A DNA stretch of 42,429 nt, from NCBI GenBank assembly GCA_017406745.1, contig JAFQXY010000040.1:1-42429 (forward strand), given 5' to 3'. Both the position numbers and the translations under genes were made by a program. Under the pieces are notes generated by a model. It made no database searches, was not told the origin of the DNA, and saw only the letters and a program-made list of their open reading frames with translations. The stretch's first letter is position 1, and each line of letters begins with the position of its first letter. This DNA is from Candidatus Saccharimonadota bacterium. GTDB lineage: Bacteria; Patescibacteriota; Saccharimonadia; Saccharimonadales; Saccharimonadaceae. Positions 1 through 7,453 of this stretch are shown one piece after another.

Positions 1-2277
1 AACGCATCCAGTGGCTCTACTTATAATGGTAAATGGGGACTAAAACCAAGTAAGTACTATAATACCAGTACTAATACTACAGTAGACAATACAGACACCA
101 CCACCGGATTATTCTTCCCAGCCCCAACCGTTAGTGGGTTTACTATAGCCAAGACCAATTGTGCTAATAGTACGTCCACAGTTACCAACCCAGACTGCCC
201 TAATCTGCAGGATACTTACACCTTCAGCCTAGGCGCTAGAGCAGACTATACCCAAATAGCAGGTACTTATACTAATACTTATGTATTACAAGCTGTAGGT
301 AATCCAATTAACTACTCTATTAGTTATACAGATGATAGTGGTGATAGTACAGTTAGTGGTGTACCTACTACACCTACATCTGGTTCTACTGGCACTACTG
401 GTGTAACGCTAAGTAGTGCTACTCCAACTCGTACAGGCTATACCTTTACCGGTTGGTGTAATACCACTACTACAGAATCTGGTACACTGTGTAATGGTAG
501 TACTACACCTACTTACACTGCAGGAGGATTATATGGTATAGACCAAACTACAGTAAACACTGCTACACTACATGCCCTTTGGAGTATTAAGAAATACGGC
601 CTAACCATCACCTTTGCTGGTAGTGGAGTAAGCAGTGTAGCAGTAAAGTCTGGTAGTGCTAGTGGTACTACAGTAGGTACAGTTAGTGCTAGTGGTGGTA
701 GTGTAGCTAATCTCACTTACAATACAACATATTACTTAGTACCAACATTTACTAGTACTAACTACATACTAGACAGTTGGAGCAATACTGGTAGTTATGG
801 TACTCTGTCTTCTACTACTGCTACTAATCCTACCTTTACTATAGGTGCTGGGAATGGGGCGGTAACTATTACTGGTAAATCTAATAGTTATACTATTTCA
901 TATAATGCCAATAACGGCACTGGTAGCATCAGTGACCAAACAGTTACACCAGGCAATAGTGTAGTGTTAGCAGACAACGCCTTTACTAGGAACAACTACT
1001 ACTTCAAAGGCTGGGCGACCAGTTCTGATGGTAGCGTAGCCTACAGGACTAACCAAACCATCACCCCCACTAGCAATATGACACTCTATGCTGTCTGGGG
1101 CAGTAGCACTAGCCAAACGCTCTATAATATAGTATCTTCCTTAACAAGAGGAAACCAAACCAATGATACTAATGCCACTACAGGTATTAAGACTAACCCC
1201 ACTAAAGCCACTTCTGGTGTCTGGACATATGATTCTAGCGTATTTGGTGAGAGTAGCGATGCAAGCAATGATAACCCCATCTACTACTACCGTGGCATAT
1301 TAGATGCAACCACCGGTAGCTATGGTAGTGATGGCGATGCGATGGACTACCCTAACTACGTAAAGATGACCACGGGAAGTAATACTACTTGTTGGCGCAT
1401 AGTAAGAACCACAGGCTCTGGTGGTGTAAAGATGATCTACAATGGTGTCTATGGTGCTACCACTAGTGGCTCATGTGCTAATGCTACTACCAATGCACAA
1501 TTAACTACTAGTGCTTTTAACGCAACTAGTAATGTAGGAAACAAAAGTATTATCGCTGTAGGCTATACCTTTAATAGTAACTATAAAACCACCACAGCAA
1601 GTACTACTGCAGGTAATCTATTTGGCACCAACTCTAGCTATACAGGTAATAATACTAGAAGCACTATTAAAACCTACATAGAAGATACTTGGTATGCAAG
1701 CAACATGACTAGCTGGACATCTAAACTAGAAGCCAGTGCTGGTTATTGTAATGACCGCTCTATTTATGACACATCAAATAATCTACTATCAGACACCACC
1801 AGCATTTCTACTCCATATACCACGGCAACTTCTGGTATAACCCAATATAACTTTGGCGCTAGACAACGTAATTTCACTACTACCCAAGCCCCCTCACTTA
1901 CTTGCCCATATAATGCCAGAGATCTATACCGCTATGTAGCTAGTAGTACTGGTGTATCTAATCAACTTAAATACCCAGCTGCCCTACTTACTGCAGATGA
2001 ATTGTCCTTTGCTGGGTCTGGTAGTAGCACTGCCACTAATGGTTCTGGCTACAATGCCAACTCATACCTACGTTCTGGCTCTGACTTCTGGCTGCTCTCT
2101 CCGAGCAGCCGGAACTCGAGCGGCGGTGCGCGCGGGTGTCTCCTGCGCTCGGGCGGCACTCTCTACCTCAACATCGTGCACTACTCGCTTGGTGTGCGCC
2201 CCGCCATTTCTCTCGCCTCTGGAACTACTGCCGCCTCTGGCTCTGGTACCGCCACTGATCCGTGGGTAGTCCAGTAA
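1..2277 (+). CDS. DGR target: large repetitive surface protein, 5' end outside window
   Basis: Frame 1 is open from the first base to the TAA at 2275-2277, giving 758 residues with the N-terminus outside the window; the GTG at 964 is internal, not the start. The protein is rich in Ser, Thr, Gly and Asn. It contains InlB B-repeat/Flg_new-like modules that end in W-x-x-x motifs (GYTFTGW, near residue 147, and YYFKGWATSSDG, near residue 336, followed by TLYAVWG). A globular C-terminal part begins near residue 370 and ends in FWLLSP...GVRPAISL, a pattern that resembles the DUF6273/C-type-lectin-like folds used by DGR targets. The variable repeat sits at residues 690-735, followed by a 23-residue invariant tail. 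It is probably exported and binds a ligand on a partner cell or surface (inference). Codon choice is AT-rich (ACT, AGT) except inside the repeat. Confidence 0.9.
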   Translation, partial: NASSGSTYNGKWGLKPSKYYNTSTNTTVDNTDTTTGLFFPAPTVSGFTIAKTNCANSTSTVTNPDCPNLQDTYTFSLGARADYTQIAGTYTNTYVLQAVGNPINYSISYTDDSGDSTVSGVPTTPTSGSTGTTGVTLSSATPTRTGYTFTGWCNTTTTESGTLCNGSTTPTYTAGGLYGIDQTTVNTATLHALWSIKKYGLTITFAGSGVSSVAVKSGSASGTTVGTVSASGGSVANLTYNTTYYLVPTFTSTNYILDSWSNTGSYGTLSSTTATNPTFTIGAGNGAVTITGKSNSYTISYNANNGTGSISDQTVTPGNSVVLADNAFTRNNYYFKGWATSSDGSVAYRTNQTITPTSNMTLYAVWGSSTSQTLYNIVSSLTRGNQTNDTNATTGIKTNPTKATSGVWTYDSSVFGESSDASNDNPIYYYRGILDATTGSYGSDGDAMDYPNYVKMTTGSNTTCWRIVRTTGSGGVKMIYNGVYGATTSGSCANATTNAQLTTSAFNATSNVGNKSIIAVGYTFNSNYKTTTASTTAGNLFGTNSSYTGNNTRSTIKTYIEDTWYASNMTSWTSKLEASAGYCNDRSIYDTSNNLLSDTTSISTPYTTATSGITQYNFGARQRNFTTTQAPSLTCPYNARDLYRYVASSTGVSNQLKYPAALLTADELSFAGSGSSTATNGSGYNANSYLRSGSDFWLLSPSSRNSSGGARGCLLRSGGTLYLNIVHYSLGVRPAISLASGTTAASGSGTATDPWVVQ
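2068..2204 (+). repeat. DGR variable repeat (VR)
   Basis: This 137-bp segment of the target gene aligns without gaps to the template repeat 401 bp downstream. It differs at 26 positions, every one an A in the template: 12 became G, 7 C and 7 T. The changes fall in 19 codons, mostly AAC or AAT. It begins with CTACGTTCTGGCTCT and ends with the invariant GC-rich GGTGTGCGCCCCGC, the expected place for the initiation-of-mutagenic-homing signal. Confidence 0.96.
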
Positions 2278-2468
2278 AGTAGAGAAAATTGCACTTTAAG
2301 TTCCAGACACTTGCTGACAAGCACCTTTTCTTAAGCAAAAACGACAGTTTTTGCTTGGTGAGGCTGCTTGCAGCCTCACTCCGCCCCGATTTAATGATTG
2401 GAGCGAGGCGAGGCTACAAGCCTCGAAGTAGTTTACCGCTAAACGAGACGTTTTTCACAGTTGTTTTG
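2278..2468. other. VR-TR spacer with three consecutive hairpins
   Basis: No credible gene. It holds three perfect inverted repeats in a row: 10-bp arms 2333-2342/2347-2356 (AAGCAAAAAC), 9-bp arms 2358-2366/2371-2379 (GTGAGGCTG) and 7-bp arms 2409-2415/2419-2425 (CGAGGCT). The first has a T-rich right arm and could terminate the target mRNA. The others could shape the 5' end of the template RNA or be a palindromic insertion. Confidence 0.6.
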
Positions 2469-2605
2469 CTACGTTCTGGCTCTAACTTCTGGCTGCTCTC
2501 TCCGAACAACCGGAACTCGAACGGCAATGCGAACGAGTATAACCTGAACTCGAACGGCAATCTCAACAACAACAACGTGAACAACACGAATGGTGTGCGC
2601 CCCGC
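2469..2605 (+). ncRNA. DGR template repeat (TR)
   Basis: This is the donor copy for VR. In the VR frame it reads as an Asn-rich string (many AAC/AAT codons). Random replacement of the first two bases of AAY cannot create a stop codon, a known design feature of DGR templates. It is noncoding. The reading frame at 2289-2627 that crosses it has no ribosome binding site and is a by-product of similarity to VR. TR lies between target and avd, in the same orientation as the reverse transcriptase. Confidence 0.95.
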
Positions 2606-2920
2606 ACTTTCACAAATTCTTGTGTGATACCCCTTTGATGGGATTGAAGCGTTGGTTGCTACAAAATAGCATTGTCTGGCGCGGAGGTCTAATCACTTGG
2701 AGCGCTAGGTTGAGTTCTAGCGACTGAGGGGTTCGCTCTGGCGATAACCGAAGAAGAGTGAAATAGGTGAGCTACTTAAGCGTAGGGGATTATAAGTATA
2801 AAATATAATGGTTCCTGCCTTGAAGAACGCTGAAGCTTAGGTGGAGCTAGCGAGTAGCCTAATGGTGAGAAGTTGGTTCTACCGAGGCTCAGTAGGTAGT
2901 GGGACGGAAAGAGAGGTAAT
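2606..2920 (+). ncRNA. 3' structured part of the DGR template RNA
   Basis: 315 nt without a gene separate TR from avd. It contains an inverted repeat CGCTAG/CTAGCG (2703-2708/2717-2722) and several shorter GC-rich complementarities, such as CCC/GGG near 2630-2640. In the Bordetella phage DGR, RNA downstream of TR folds, binds RT-Avd and primes cDNA synthesis; the same role is inferred here from position alone. The avd ribosome binding site (GAAAGAGAGG) lies at its end. Confidence 0.6.
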
Positions 2921-3382
2921 ATGATCCAAAAAAGAGATGACAAAAAGCCCGAAGTAAAAGAGTTTAAATTAAAGATATTGATGCTGCAGCTAGATGAATA
3001 TATTAGAATACATATAATTCCACAGATACCAGCAGATTATAAGGAGTACAGGGAAGCTATACGTGAAGCGATGGATAGGGCTTGGCGAGCGATGTATCAT
3101 GCGGCCTTTACGACTAAAAGAGAGAGACAGAGAAATCTGGTGGAGCTAAAGATTGAATTAGCAATGGTAGAGACTTATATGAAAGAGATAAGAGACGTGT
3201 GTTATCGTGGAAAAGAGAAGCGGCGACTGGACAAAAACTCTGCACATAGGTTTGCGGTATGTGCGAAATATAACAAAGAAGTGATGAGTGTAGTGTGGGG
3301 GTGGGCGAAAAATGAAGACGCATCGTTAGATTCTTCGACTACGCAAAAAACAGCGAAATTAGTAGAGAAGGAGGAGATTTGA
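2921..3382 (+). CDS. avd: Avd-like DGR accessory protein
   Basis: A 153-aa, highly charged, predicted all-helical protein with no signal peptide or membrane segment. Size, helical pattern (runs of K/R/E with W at positions 47 and 128) and location directly upstream of the DGR reverse transcriptase match the accessory variability determinant (Avd). Avd is a four-helix-bundle pentamer that binds the RT and template RNA. The basic surface fits RNA binding. The start ATG follows GAAAGAGAGGTAAT. The stop TGA shares one base with the start of the RT gene, so the two are probably translationally coupled. The family call rests on context plus general features, since Avd sequences diverge strongly. 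Confidence 0.82.
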   Translation: MIQKRDDKKPEVKEFKLKILMLQLDEYIRIHIIPQIPADYKEYREAIREAMDRAWRAMYHAAFTTKRERQRNLVELKIELAMVETYMKEIRDVCYRGKEKRRLDKNSAHRFAVCAKYNKEVMSVVWGWAKNEDASLDSSTTQKTAKLVEKEEI

Positions 3383-4458
3383 TGGCTCATACAAGAACAC
3401 GAAGAATATACGATGAGGCGTTGCAATATGAAAAGATTTATACGGCGTGGAATACGGTGTACCATACTTGCAAAAATCAACAAGGGAAATTTGAATTTGC
3501 ATTGTTTGCACATGCGCGAGTAATGAAGATTATGGACGAGCTAAAAACACGCGCATATCTGCCCAATAGGTATAGATGTTTTATGATTTTTGAGCCAAAA
3601 CCGAGATTAGTGATGAGCCAATCCATTCGCGATAAGGTGGTAAATCATTTTGTAGCGAAGGAATATTTAATACCGCTACTAGAAAAAACTTTGATAGATG
3701 CTAATGTGGCGACACGCGAAGGGCGAGGGTCGGCATATGCTAATAAGATGCTTAGGAGATATTTTTCGCAGATGATGGCGGAGCGTCCCAAGGCAAAAAT
3801 ATATGCATTGAAAGTGGATGTGTCTAAGTATTTTTATTCTATAGACCATAAGATTTTGTTTGAAAAGTTGGAGCGTAAGATAAAAGATCGCGATGTGATT
3901 GAGATATTGCGGAGGATTGTGGACGAAACGGATAAATCGTATGTGAATAATGCCATTGATAGGTTTAATAAGTGGTACGGAACTGATATTCCACACTATG
4001 AGCAGGGTAAAGGATTGTCTATTGGGGCGATGACATCGCAGTTTTTGGCGATTTTTTATTTGAATAGTGTCGACCATTATATTAAGGAGGTACTGAAATG
4101 CAAGTATTTTATTAGATATATGGATGATTTTTTGATATTATCACATGATAAAGAATGGCTACGCGAGGTGAAAGAAGAAATTGCTAATAAGTTGGCAGAA
4201 TTAAAGCTGACGGTGAATCCGAAATCTGCGATATATAATTGCGATGGGGGCGGATTTGCTTTTTTAGGATATAGATATTATGTAGATAGGTGTGGGCGAA
4301 TAAGGATAGTGTGTTTAGCTAAAACGGTGCGGCGGATAAGGAGACGATTGGGTTTTTTAGCTCTGCATAACCCAGGCAAGCGAGTGCGGTCGTACGAATC
4401 GTACAGGGGGTTCTTTTTGTATGGTTGTCCTGTGCGGAAGATAGAGGCGTGGGTGTAG
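3382..4458 (+). CDS. DGR reverse transcriptase
   Basis: A 358-aa reverse transcriptase that copies TR RNA into adenine-mutagenized cDNA. Visible motifs are KVDVSKYFYSIDH (first catalytic Asp, RT motif A), GLSIGAMTSQFLAIFYLN (the IGxxxSQ form typical of DGR enzymes rather than the QG form of group II introns), FIRYMDDFLIL (catalytic YMDD) and FAFLGYRYY. There is no maturase or endonuclease domain. I chose ATG 3382, which overlaps the avd stop (TGATG) and is preceded by AAGGAGGAG at 3368-3376; the TTG at 3379 is one codon upstream and less likely. The C-terminus is basic, as expected for template-RNA binding. Confidence 0.95.
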   Translation: MAHTRTRRIYDEALQYEKIYTAWNTVYHTCKNQQGKFEFALFAHARVMKIMDELKTRAYLPNRYRCFMIFEPKPRLVMSQSIRDKVVNHFVAKEYLIPLLEKTLIDANVATREGRGSAYANKMLRRYFSQMMAERPKAKIYALKVDVSKYFYSIDHKILFEKLERKIKDRDVIEILRRIVDETDKSYVNNAIDRFNKWYGTDIPHYEQGKGLSIGAMTSQFLAIFYLNSVDHYIKEVLKCKYFIRYMDDFLILSHDKEWLREVKEEIANKLAELKLTVNPKSAIYNCDGGGFAFLGYRYYVDRCGRIRIVCLAKTVRRIRRRLGFLALHNPGKRVRSYESYRGFFLYGCPVRKIEAWV

Positions 4459-4522
4459 AGATATGATAAGGATATGCGTTGTATTTTTCTGAGATTTGTG
4501 ATATCATTATTAGTGAAAGAGG

Positions 4523-4575
4523 CCGGCTCGAAAGGCGTCCGTTATGGATACTTGCCCTGGTAGGGATAGAGCCGG
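4523..4575. ncRNA. Candidate structured RNA between DGR and DUF3800 gene
   Basis: A closing stem CCGGCTC (4523-4529)/GAGCCGG (4569-4575) encloses two smaller stems: GTCC/GGAT (4537-4540/4546-4549, with G-U pairing) and CCCT/AGGG (4555-4558/4562-4565). Together they form a plausible three-way junction. It lies between the RT stop and the convergent DUF3800 stop. It lacks a T-run, so it is not a standard terminator. I could not match it to a known riboswitch or ribozyme. Confidence 0.4.
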
Positions 4576-4596
4576 TTTCGCCTTGTCTGCGGTTTC

Positions 4597-5229
4597 CTAC
4601 ATAAGATCGAGCGACTTAAGCTCGACTATTTTCTCTCGAATAATATTGATGTATTCATCCGAATCTGTTTTATCTTTTTGAAACGAACGGTTAATCGAGC
4701 CAACTATAATGTCGGCTAACTGAATAAGATTATCTCGGCGAGAATCGCTTGTATCAAAATCTGTGACTTTCTTGTTCTCTCCAGAGTTTAGTTCGCGACG
4801 GATGTAGGTTTTTACGCGTAATTTATATTGTTTTGTATATTTGCCGTCCATTCTAACCGCAGCATCTTCTAGTGGAATAATAGCAAGCAGCTCCTTAGTA
4901 GACCAATTATAGAGCTTATCATTGTCCGCCAATTTAAACATATTCGGGTACTTTGCCTTATCCACATAAATTGCATAAATATCAAAGTTGTACCGATTTA
5001 CGATCCTTAAGAACTCTAGTTTGATGGACTTAGCTGTCGTTCTAAACTTGAATTCATGCGAATCTTTCCATCCGAGTGATTTGCGGTAGTCGGAGATTTC
5101 CTTGTTTACGATGGTCGCAACTTTCGGATCTATAAATAAAGCTGCGGCTAATACGAAAGTGGAGCTACTTGCGCCTTTCTTGAATCCTGGGTCGCCCGAA
5201 TCATCTATAAAAACTAATTGTTTACTCAT
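4597..5229 (-). CDS. DUF3800 family protein
   Basis: A 210-aa soluble protein with the family hallmarks: an N-terminal acidic motif FIDDSGDPG (residues 7-15) and a C-terminal QLADIIVGSINR (about 170-181). DUF3800 has an RNase H-like arrangement of acidic residues and is often found near mobile or defence genes; its activity is not established. It is convergent with the DGR and is not part of it on orientation. Its -10 box TATAAT (5243-5238 on the minus strand) ends 8 nt before the ATG, with no Shine-Dalgarno, so the mRNA is probably leaderless or nearly so. Confidence 0.85.
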   Translation of the reverse strand: MSKQLVFIDDSGDPGFKKGASSSTFVLAAALFIDPKVATIVNKEISDYRKSLGWKDSHEFKFRTTAKSIKLEFLRIVNRYNFDIYAIYVDKAKYPNMFKLADNDKLYNWSTKELLAIIPLEDAAVRMDGKYTKQYKLRVKTYIRRELNSGENKKVTDFDTSDSRRDNLIQLADIIVGSINRSFQKDKTDSDEYINIIREKIVELKSLDLM

Positions 5230-5304
5230 TATGTTTGATTATATCATGTCTTTTAGTTAATAATTGAACAATAACTTTGGCAATATCCCGCTTTCTACTG
5301 ACTA

Positions 5305-5394
5305 CATTTCCAAAACTTACGTTTTTTGTGAGTTTTGGAAATGGGGTGGCGGTTTTGTTTCCAAAACTTGCAAAATATTGACTTTTTGGAAATG
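5305..5394. promoter_or_regulatory. Operator-like array of alternating TTTCCAAAA sites
   Basis: A perfect 13-bp inverted repeat, CATTTCCAAAACT (5305-5317) and AGTTTTGGAAATG (5331-5343), extends to 16 bp with one wobble. It is followed by a third half-site GTTTCCAAAACTT (5358-5370) and a fourth TTTTTGGAAATG (5383-5394). The four half-sites alternate in orientation and end 24 bp before the -10 box of the aldolase fusion gene. This could be an operator; a palindromic insertion is the alternative. Confidence 0.55.
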
Positions 5395-5417
5395 ATTAAA
5401 AAACGAGGGTTTGATGG

Positions 5418-5423
5418 TATAAT
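5418..5423 (+). promoter_or_regulatory. -10 box of the aldolase fusion gene
   Basis: TATAAT ends 6 nt before ATG 5430. Transcription should start at or next to that ATG. This decides the start codon: the in-frame ATG at 5424 would lie upstream of the expected transcript. Confidence 0.75.
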
Positions 5424-5429
5424 ATGGTT

Positions 5430-7343
5430 ATGAATATTTTGATTGTGGGCAATATTTTGAAGGATGTGTATTTGAGGTTGGATACACGTACGGAAGATTT
5501 TGAGCTGGATAAGCACAATGTGAGTTGGCTGGATTTGAGTTTTGATGCGTCGGAACACCATTTTTTTAATAGATTTTCTAGTTTTGGTGGGGTGGTGGTT
5601 TCGCTAGAGGTATTGACGAAATTGGGCATGACGGCTACGGTGTGTGGGAGCGATTTTGCTTTTGGCGATGACGGGCCGGTGGCGACTGCTCCGGCGGAGG
5701 TATACCGCTATATTTTGACACAAGATGATAATGTGAGTTATTTGGTGCCATCGGCGTTTAGACCTACTAATTTTGTACCGCCGGCTGGATTGGTGGATTA
5801 TATTTATGTGGATCGTTCGGCTTATATTAATGAACAGACTGCTACAGAGATTGCTGATTATCTGAAGGCTAATCCTAGTGCTAAGCTGATTTACTACGCA
5901 AGGGAGCTAGAAACACCTACAGCAAAAATGCTAGCACCGATGGCTACATTGGTGTTTTATGAAAATAACAGGGTAAATGCGGAACTTTTGGACGCGCCAG
6001 TTAAAAATGGTAATGAGGGGGAGGAGGGGCTTTTTCGGATATTGGAAGATTTGCATATTTCGTTAGAGAAATTGGTGATGATTTCTGAGAGAGATTTGAC
6101 TTATGGTGATATTACTATGCCAATATCCATAGAGAGAATAGACCAATTGACTCATTTGTCTGCGTATTCTATTGCTTCTGCTACGATTTTGGGGAGTTTT
6201 TTGCTGGGTGAAACGGTGGAAAACTCTTTAAAAATGGCAAAGGCAAATGTAGAAAATGCGACATTGAATGCTACGTTGGGTTTGGAGGAACTGAAAAATT
6301 TAGCCAGTAATATGCAACCTTCTGATAATTTGGAGCTGATTGCGGCGAATTTGGTGGTAAAGCCTAAGGGTATTTTGGCTGCAGACGAATCTGGCGGGTC
6401 TATCGCTAAGAAATTTGCGCAACTAAATATTCCGGATACTTTTGAGAATCGTCATGCTTATCGTAATATTTTCTTTACGACACCAGATTTGGAAAAATAT
6501 ATTAATGGGGTGATTTTGTTCGATGAAACTGCGCGTGATTATGCAGATAATGGGCAATCTTATGTGGATTATTTGACGGCTAAGCGGATAATACCTGGAG
6601 TTAAGGTGGACCAAGGGCTGGCACCGCTGGTGGATATTGTGCCGGGGCATCCGTATTTGGAAGAAACTTATACTAAAGGCTTAGATGGCTTGTCTGATAG
6701 GCTGAAAGAATATTACCAGATGGGGCTACGTTTTGCTAAGTGGCGGGTGGCGTTTGGGGTGACCTTGAGTGATGGTGGCGATGTAATTACACCTACACGG
6801 CAGGCTGTGGTTGAAAATTGCCGGATTTTGGCGGAATATGCCAAAAAATGCCAGTTTGCTGGGTTGGTACCAATTGTGGAGCCAGAGGTAATGTATGACG
6901 GTAATTATTCAATAGAAAAATGCGCTGAGATAACTGGGGGGGTACTAGATGAGCTGTTTCGCCAGCTGGCGCAAGCTGGGGTGAACCTAAGGGCGTGCCT
7001 TTTAAAGTGCAACATGGTGCTGGCGGGCAAGCAATATGATGTGCAATCTACTCCAGAGGAGGTTGGGCGAACCACGGCTGAGGTTTTGAAAAATCATGTG
7101 CCGGCGGAGCTGGCTGGGGTGGTGTTTTTGAGTGGCGGGCAAACGCCAGAGCAGGCTACGGCTAATCTTTTGGCGGTACAGCAAAATGGCCCGTTTCCGT
7201 GGCCGGTGACGTTTTCGTTTGCGCGGGCATTGCAAGATCCGGCGCTGTTTGCGTGGGAGGGAAATAATGAAAATATAGAGAAGGCAAGACAGGCTTTTGG
7301 TAGAAGGTTGGCGGAAAATCAAGGGGTGGGGATTACGGATTAA
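5430..7343 (+). CDS. Fusion of PfkB/ribokinase-like domain and class I fructose-bisphosphate aldolase
   Basis: A 637-aa cytosolic protein. Residues 1 to about 295 resemble a PfkB/ribokinase fold (NILIVGNIL at the start, SSFGGVVVSLEVLTKLG at 50-66). Residues about 300-637 are a eukaryotic-type class I aldolase that splits fructose 1,6-bisphosphate into DHAP and GAP. Its active-site elements are all visible: GILAADES (314-321), KWR (437-439), IVEPEVM, Schiff-base Lys 526 in LLKCNMV, and FLSGGQT. The kinase-like part lacks the DTxGAGD catalytic motif; the equivalent stretch reads HLSAYSIAS (242-250), so it is probably not an active phosphofructokinase. The protein works with tpiA, 3 kb downstream, in the lower glycolytic branch. 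It is expressed from a leaderless promoter behind the palindromic array. Confidence 0.88.
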   Translation: MNILIVGNILKDVYLRLDTRTEDFELDKHNVSWLDLSFDASEHHFFNRFSSFGGVVVSLEVLTKLGMTATVCGSDFAFGDDGPVATAPAEVYRYILTQDDNVSYLVPSAFRPTNFVPPAGLVDYIYVDRSAYINEQTATEIADYLKANPSAKLIYYARELETPTAKMLAPMATLVFYENNRVNAELLDAPVKNGNEGEEGLFRILEDLHISLEKLVMISERDLTYGDITMPISIERIDQLTHLSAYSIASATILGSFLLGETVENSLKMAKANVENATLNATLGLEELKNLASNMQPSDNLELIAANLVVKPKGILAADESGGSIAKKFAQLNIPDTFENRHAYRNIFFTTPDLEKYINGVILFDETARDYADNGQSYVDYLTAKRIIPGVKVDQGLAPLVDIVPGHPYLEETYTKGLDGLSDRLKEYYQMGLRFAKWRVAFGVTLSDGGDVITPTRQAVVENCRILAEYAKKCQFAGLVPIVEPEVMYDGNYSIEKCAEITGGVLDELFRQLAQAGVNLRACLLKCNMVLAGKQYDVQSTPEEVGRTTAEVLKNHVPAELAGVVFLSGGQTPEQATANLLAVQQNGPFPWPVTFSFARALQDPALFAWEGNNENIEKARQAFGRRLAENQGVGITD

Positions 7344-7396
7344 AGTTTGGGCCTAGGGGCTGGAAGCTTGTGAGTATGGGGGTTACGGCTGATAAA

Positions 7397-7423
7397 TTAG
7401 CACTCTAGTAGGTTTGGTGCTAA
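7397..7423 (+). promoter_or_regulatory. CIRCE operator of hrcA-grpE
   Basis: TTAGCACTC (7397-7405), a 9-nt spacer, then TGGTGCTAA (7415-7423). The CIRCE consensus is TTAGCACTC-N9-GAGTGCTAA, so the left arm is perfect and the right arm has 7 of 9. It sits just upstream of, and overlaps the -35 region of, the hrcA promoter, which fits autoregulation by HrcA. Confidence 0.88.
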
Positions 7424-7441
7424 TTTTGGTGAAAAATGTGA

Positions 7442-7447
7442 TATAAT
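7442..7447 (+). promoter_or_regulatory. -10 box of hrcA
   Basis: TGATATAAT is an extended -10 (TGN before TATAAT). It ends 6 nt before the hrcA ATG, so the hrcA mRNA should be leaderless. Confidence 0.75.
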
Positions 7448-7453
7448 AGAGTT

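Noticed and set aside
1-2277. CRISPR array or tandem-repeat locus suggested by the repetitive ACT/AGT-rich sequence
   Set aside because: No regular repeat-spacer structure. The repetitiveness reflects Ser/Thr/Gly codons in one open frame.
2289-2627. Open frame across the template repeat that reads like the end of the target protein
   Set aside because: It has no ribosome binding site and its similarity is explained by TR-VR homology. TR is expected to be noncoding.
2606-4458. Group II intron (RT with structured RNA)
   Set aside because: The RT has the DGR-type IGxxxSQ motif, lacks maturase and endonuclease domains, and an adenine-biased TR/VR pair is present. No domain V was recognised.
4521-4580. 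HDV-like ribozyme or known riboswitch, because of the GGCCGGC start
   Set aside because: Only the first bases resemble the HDV ribozyme. The nested pairings do not fit, and no known aptamer core was found.
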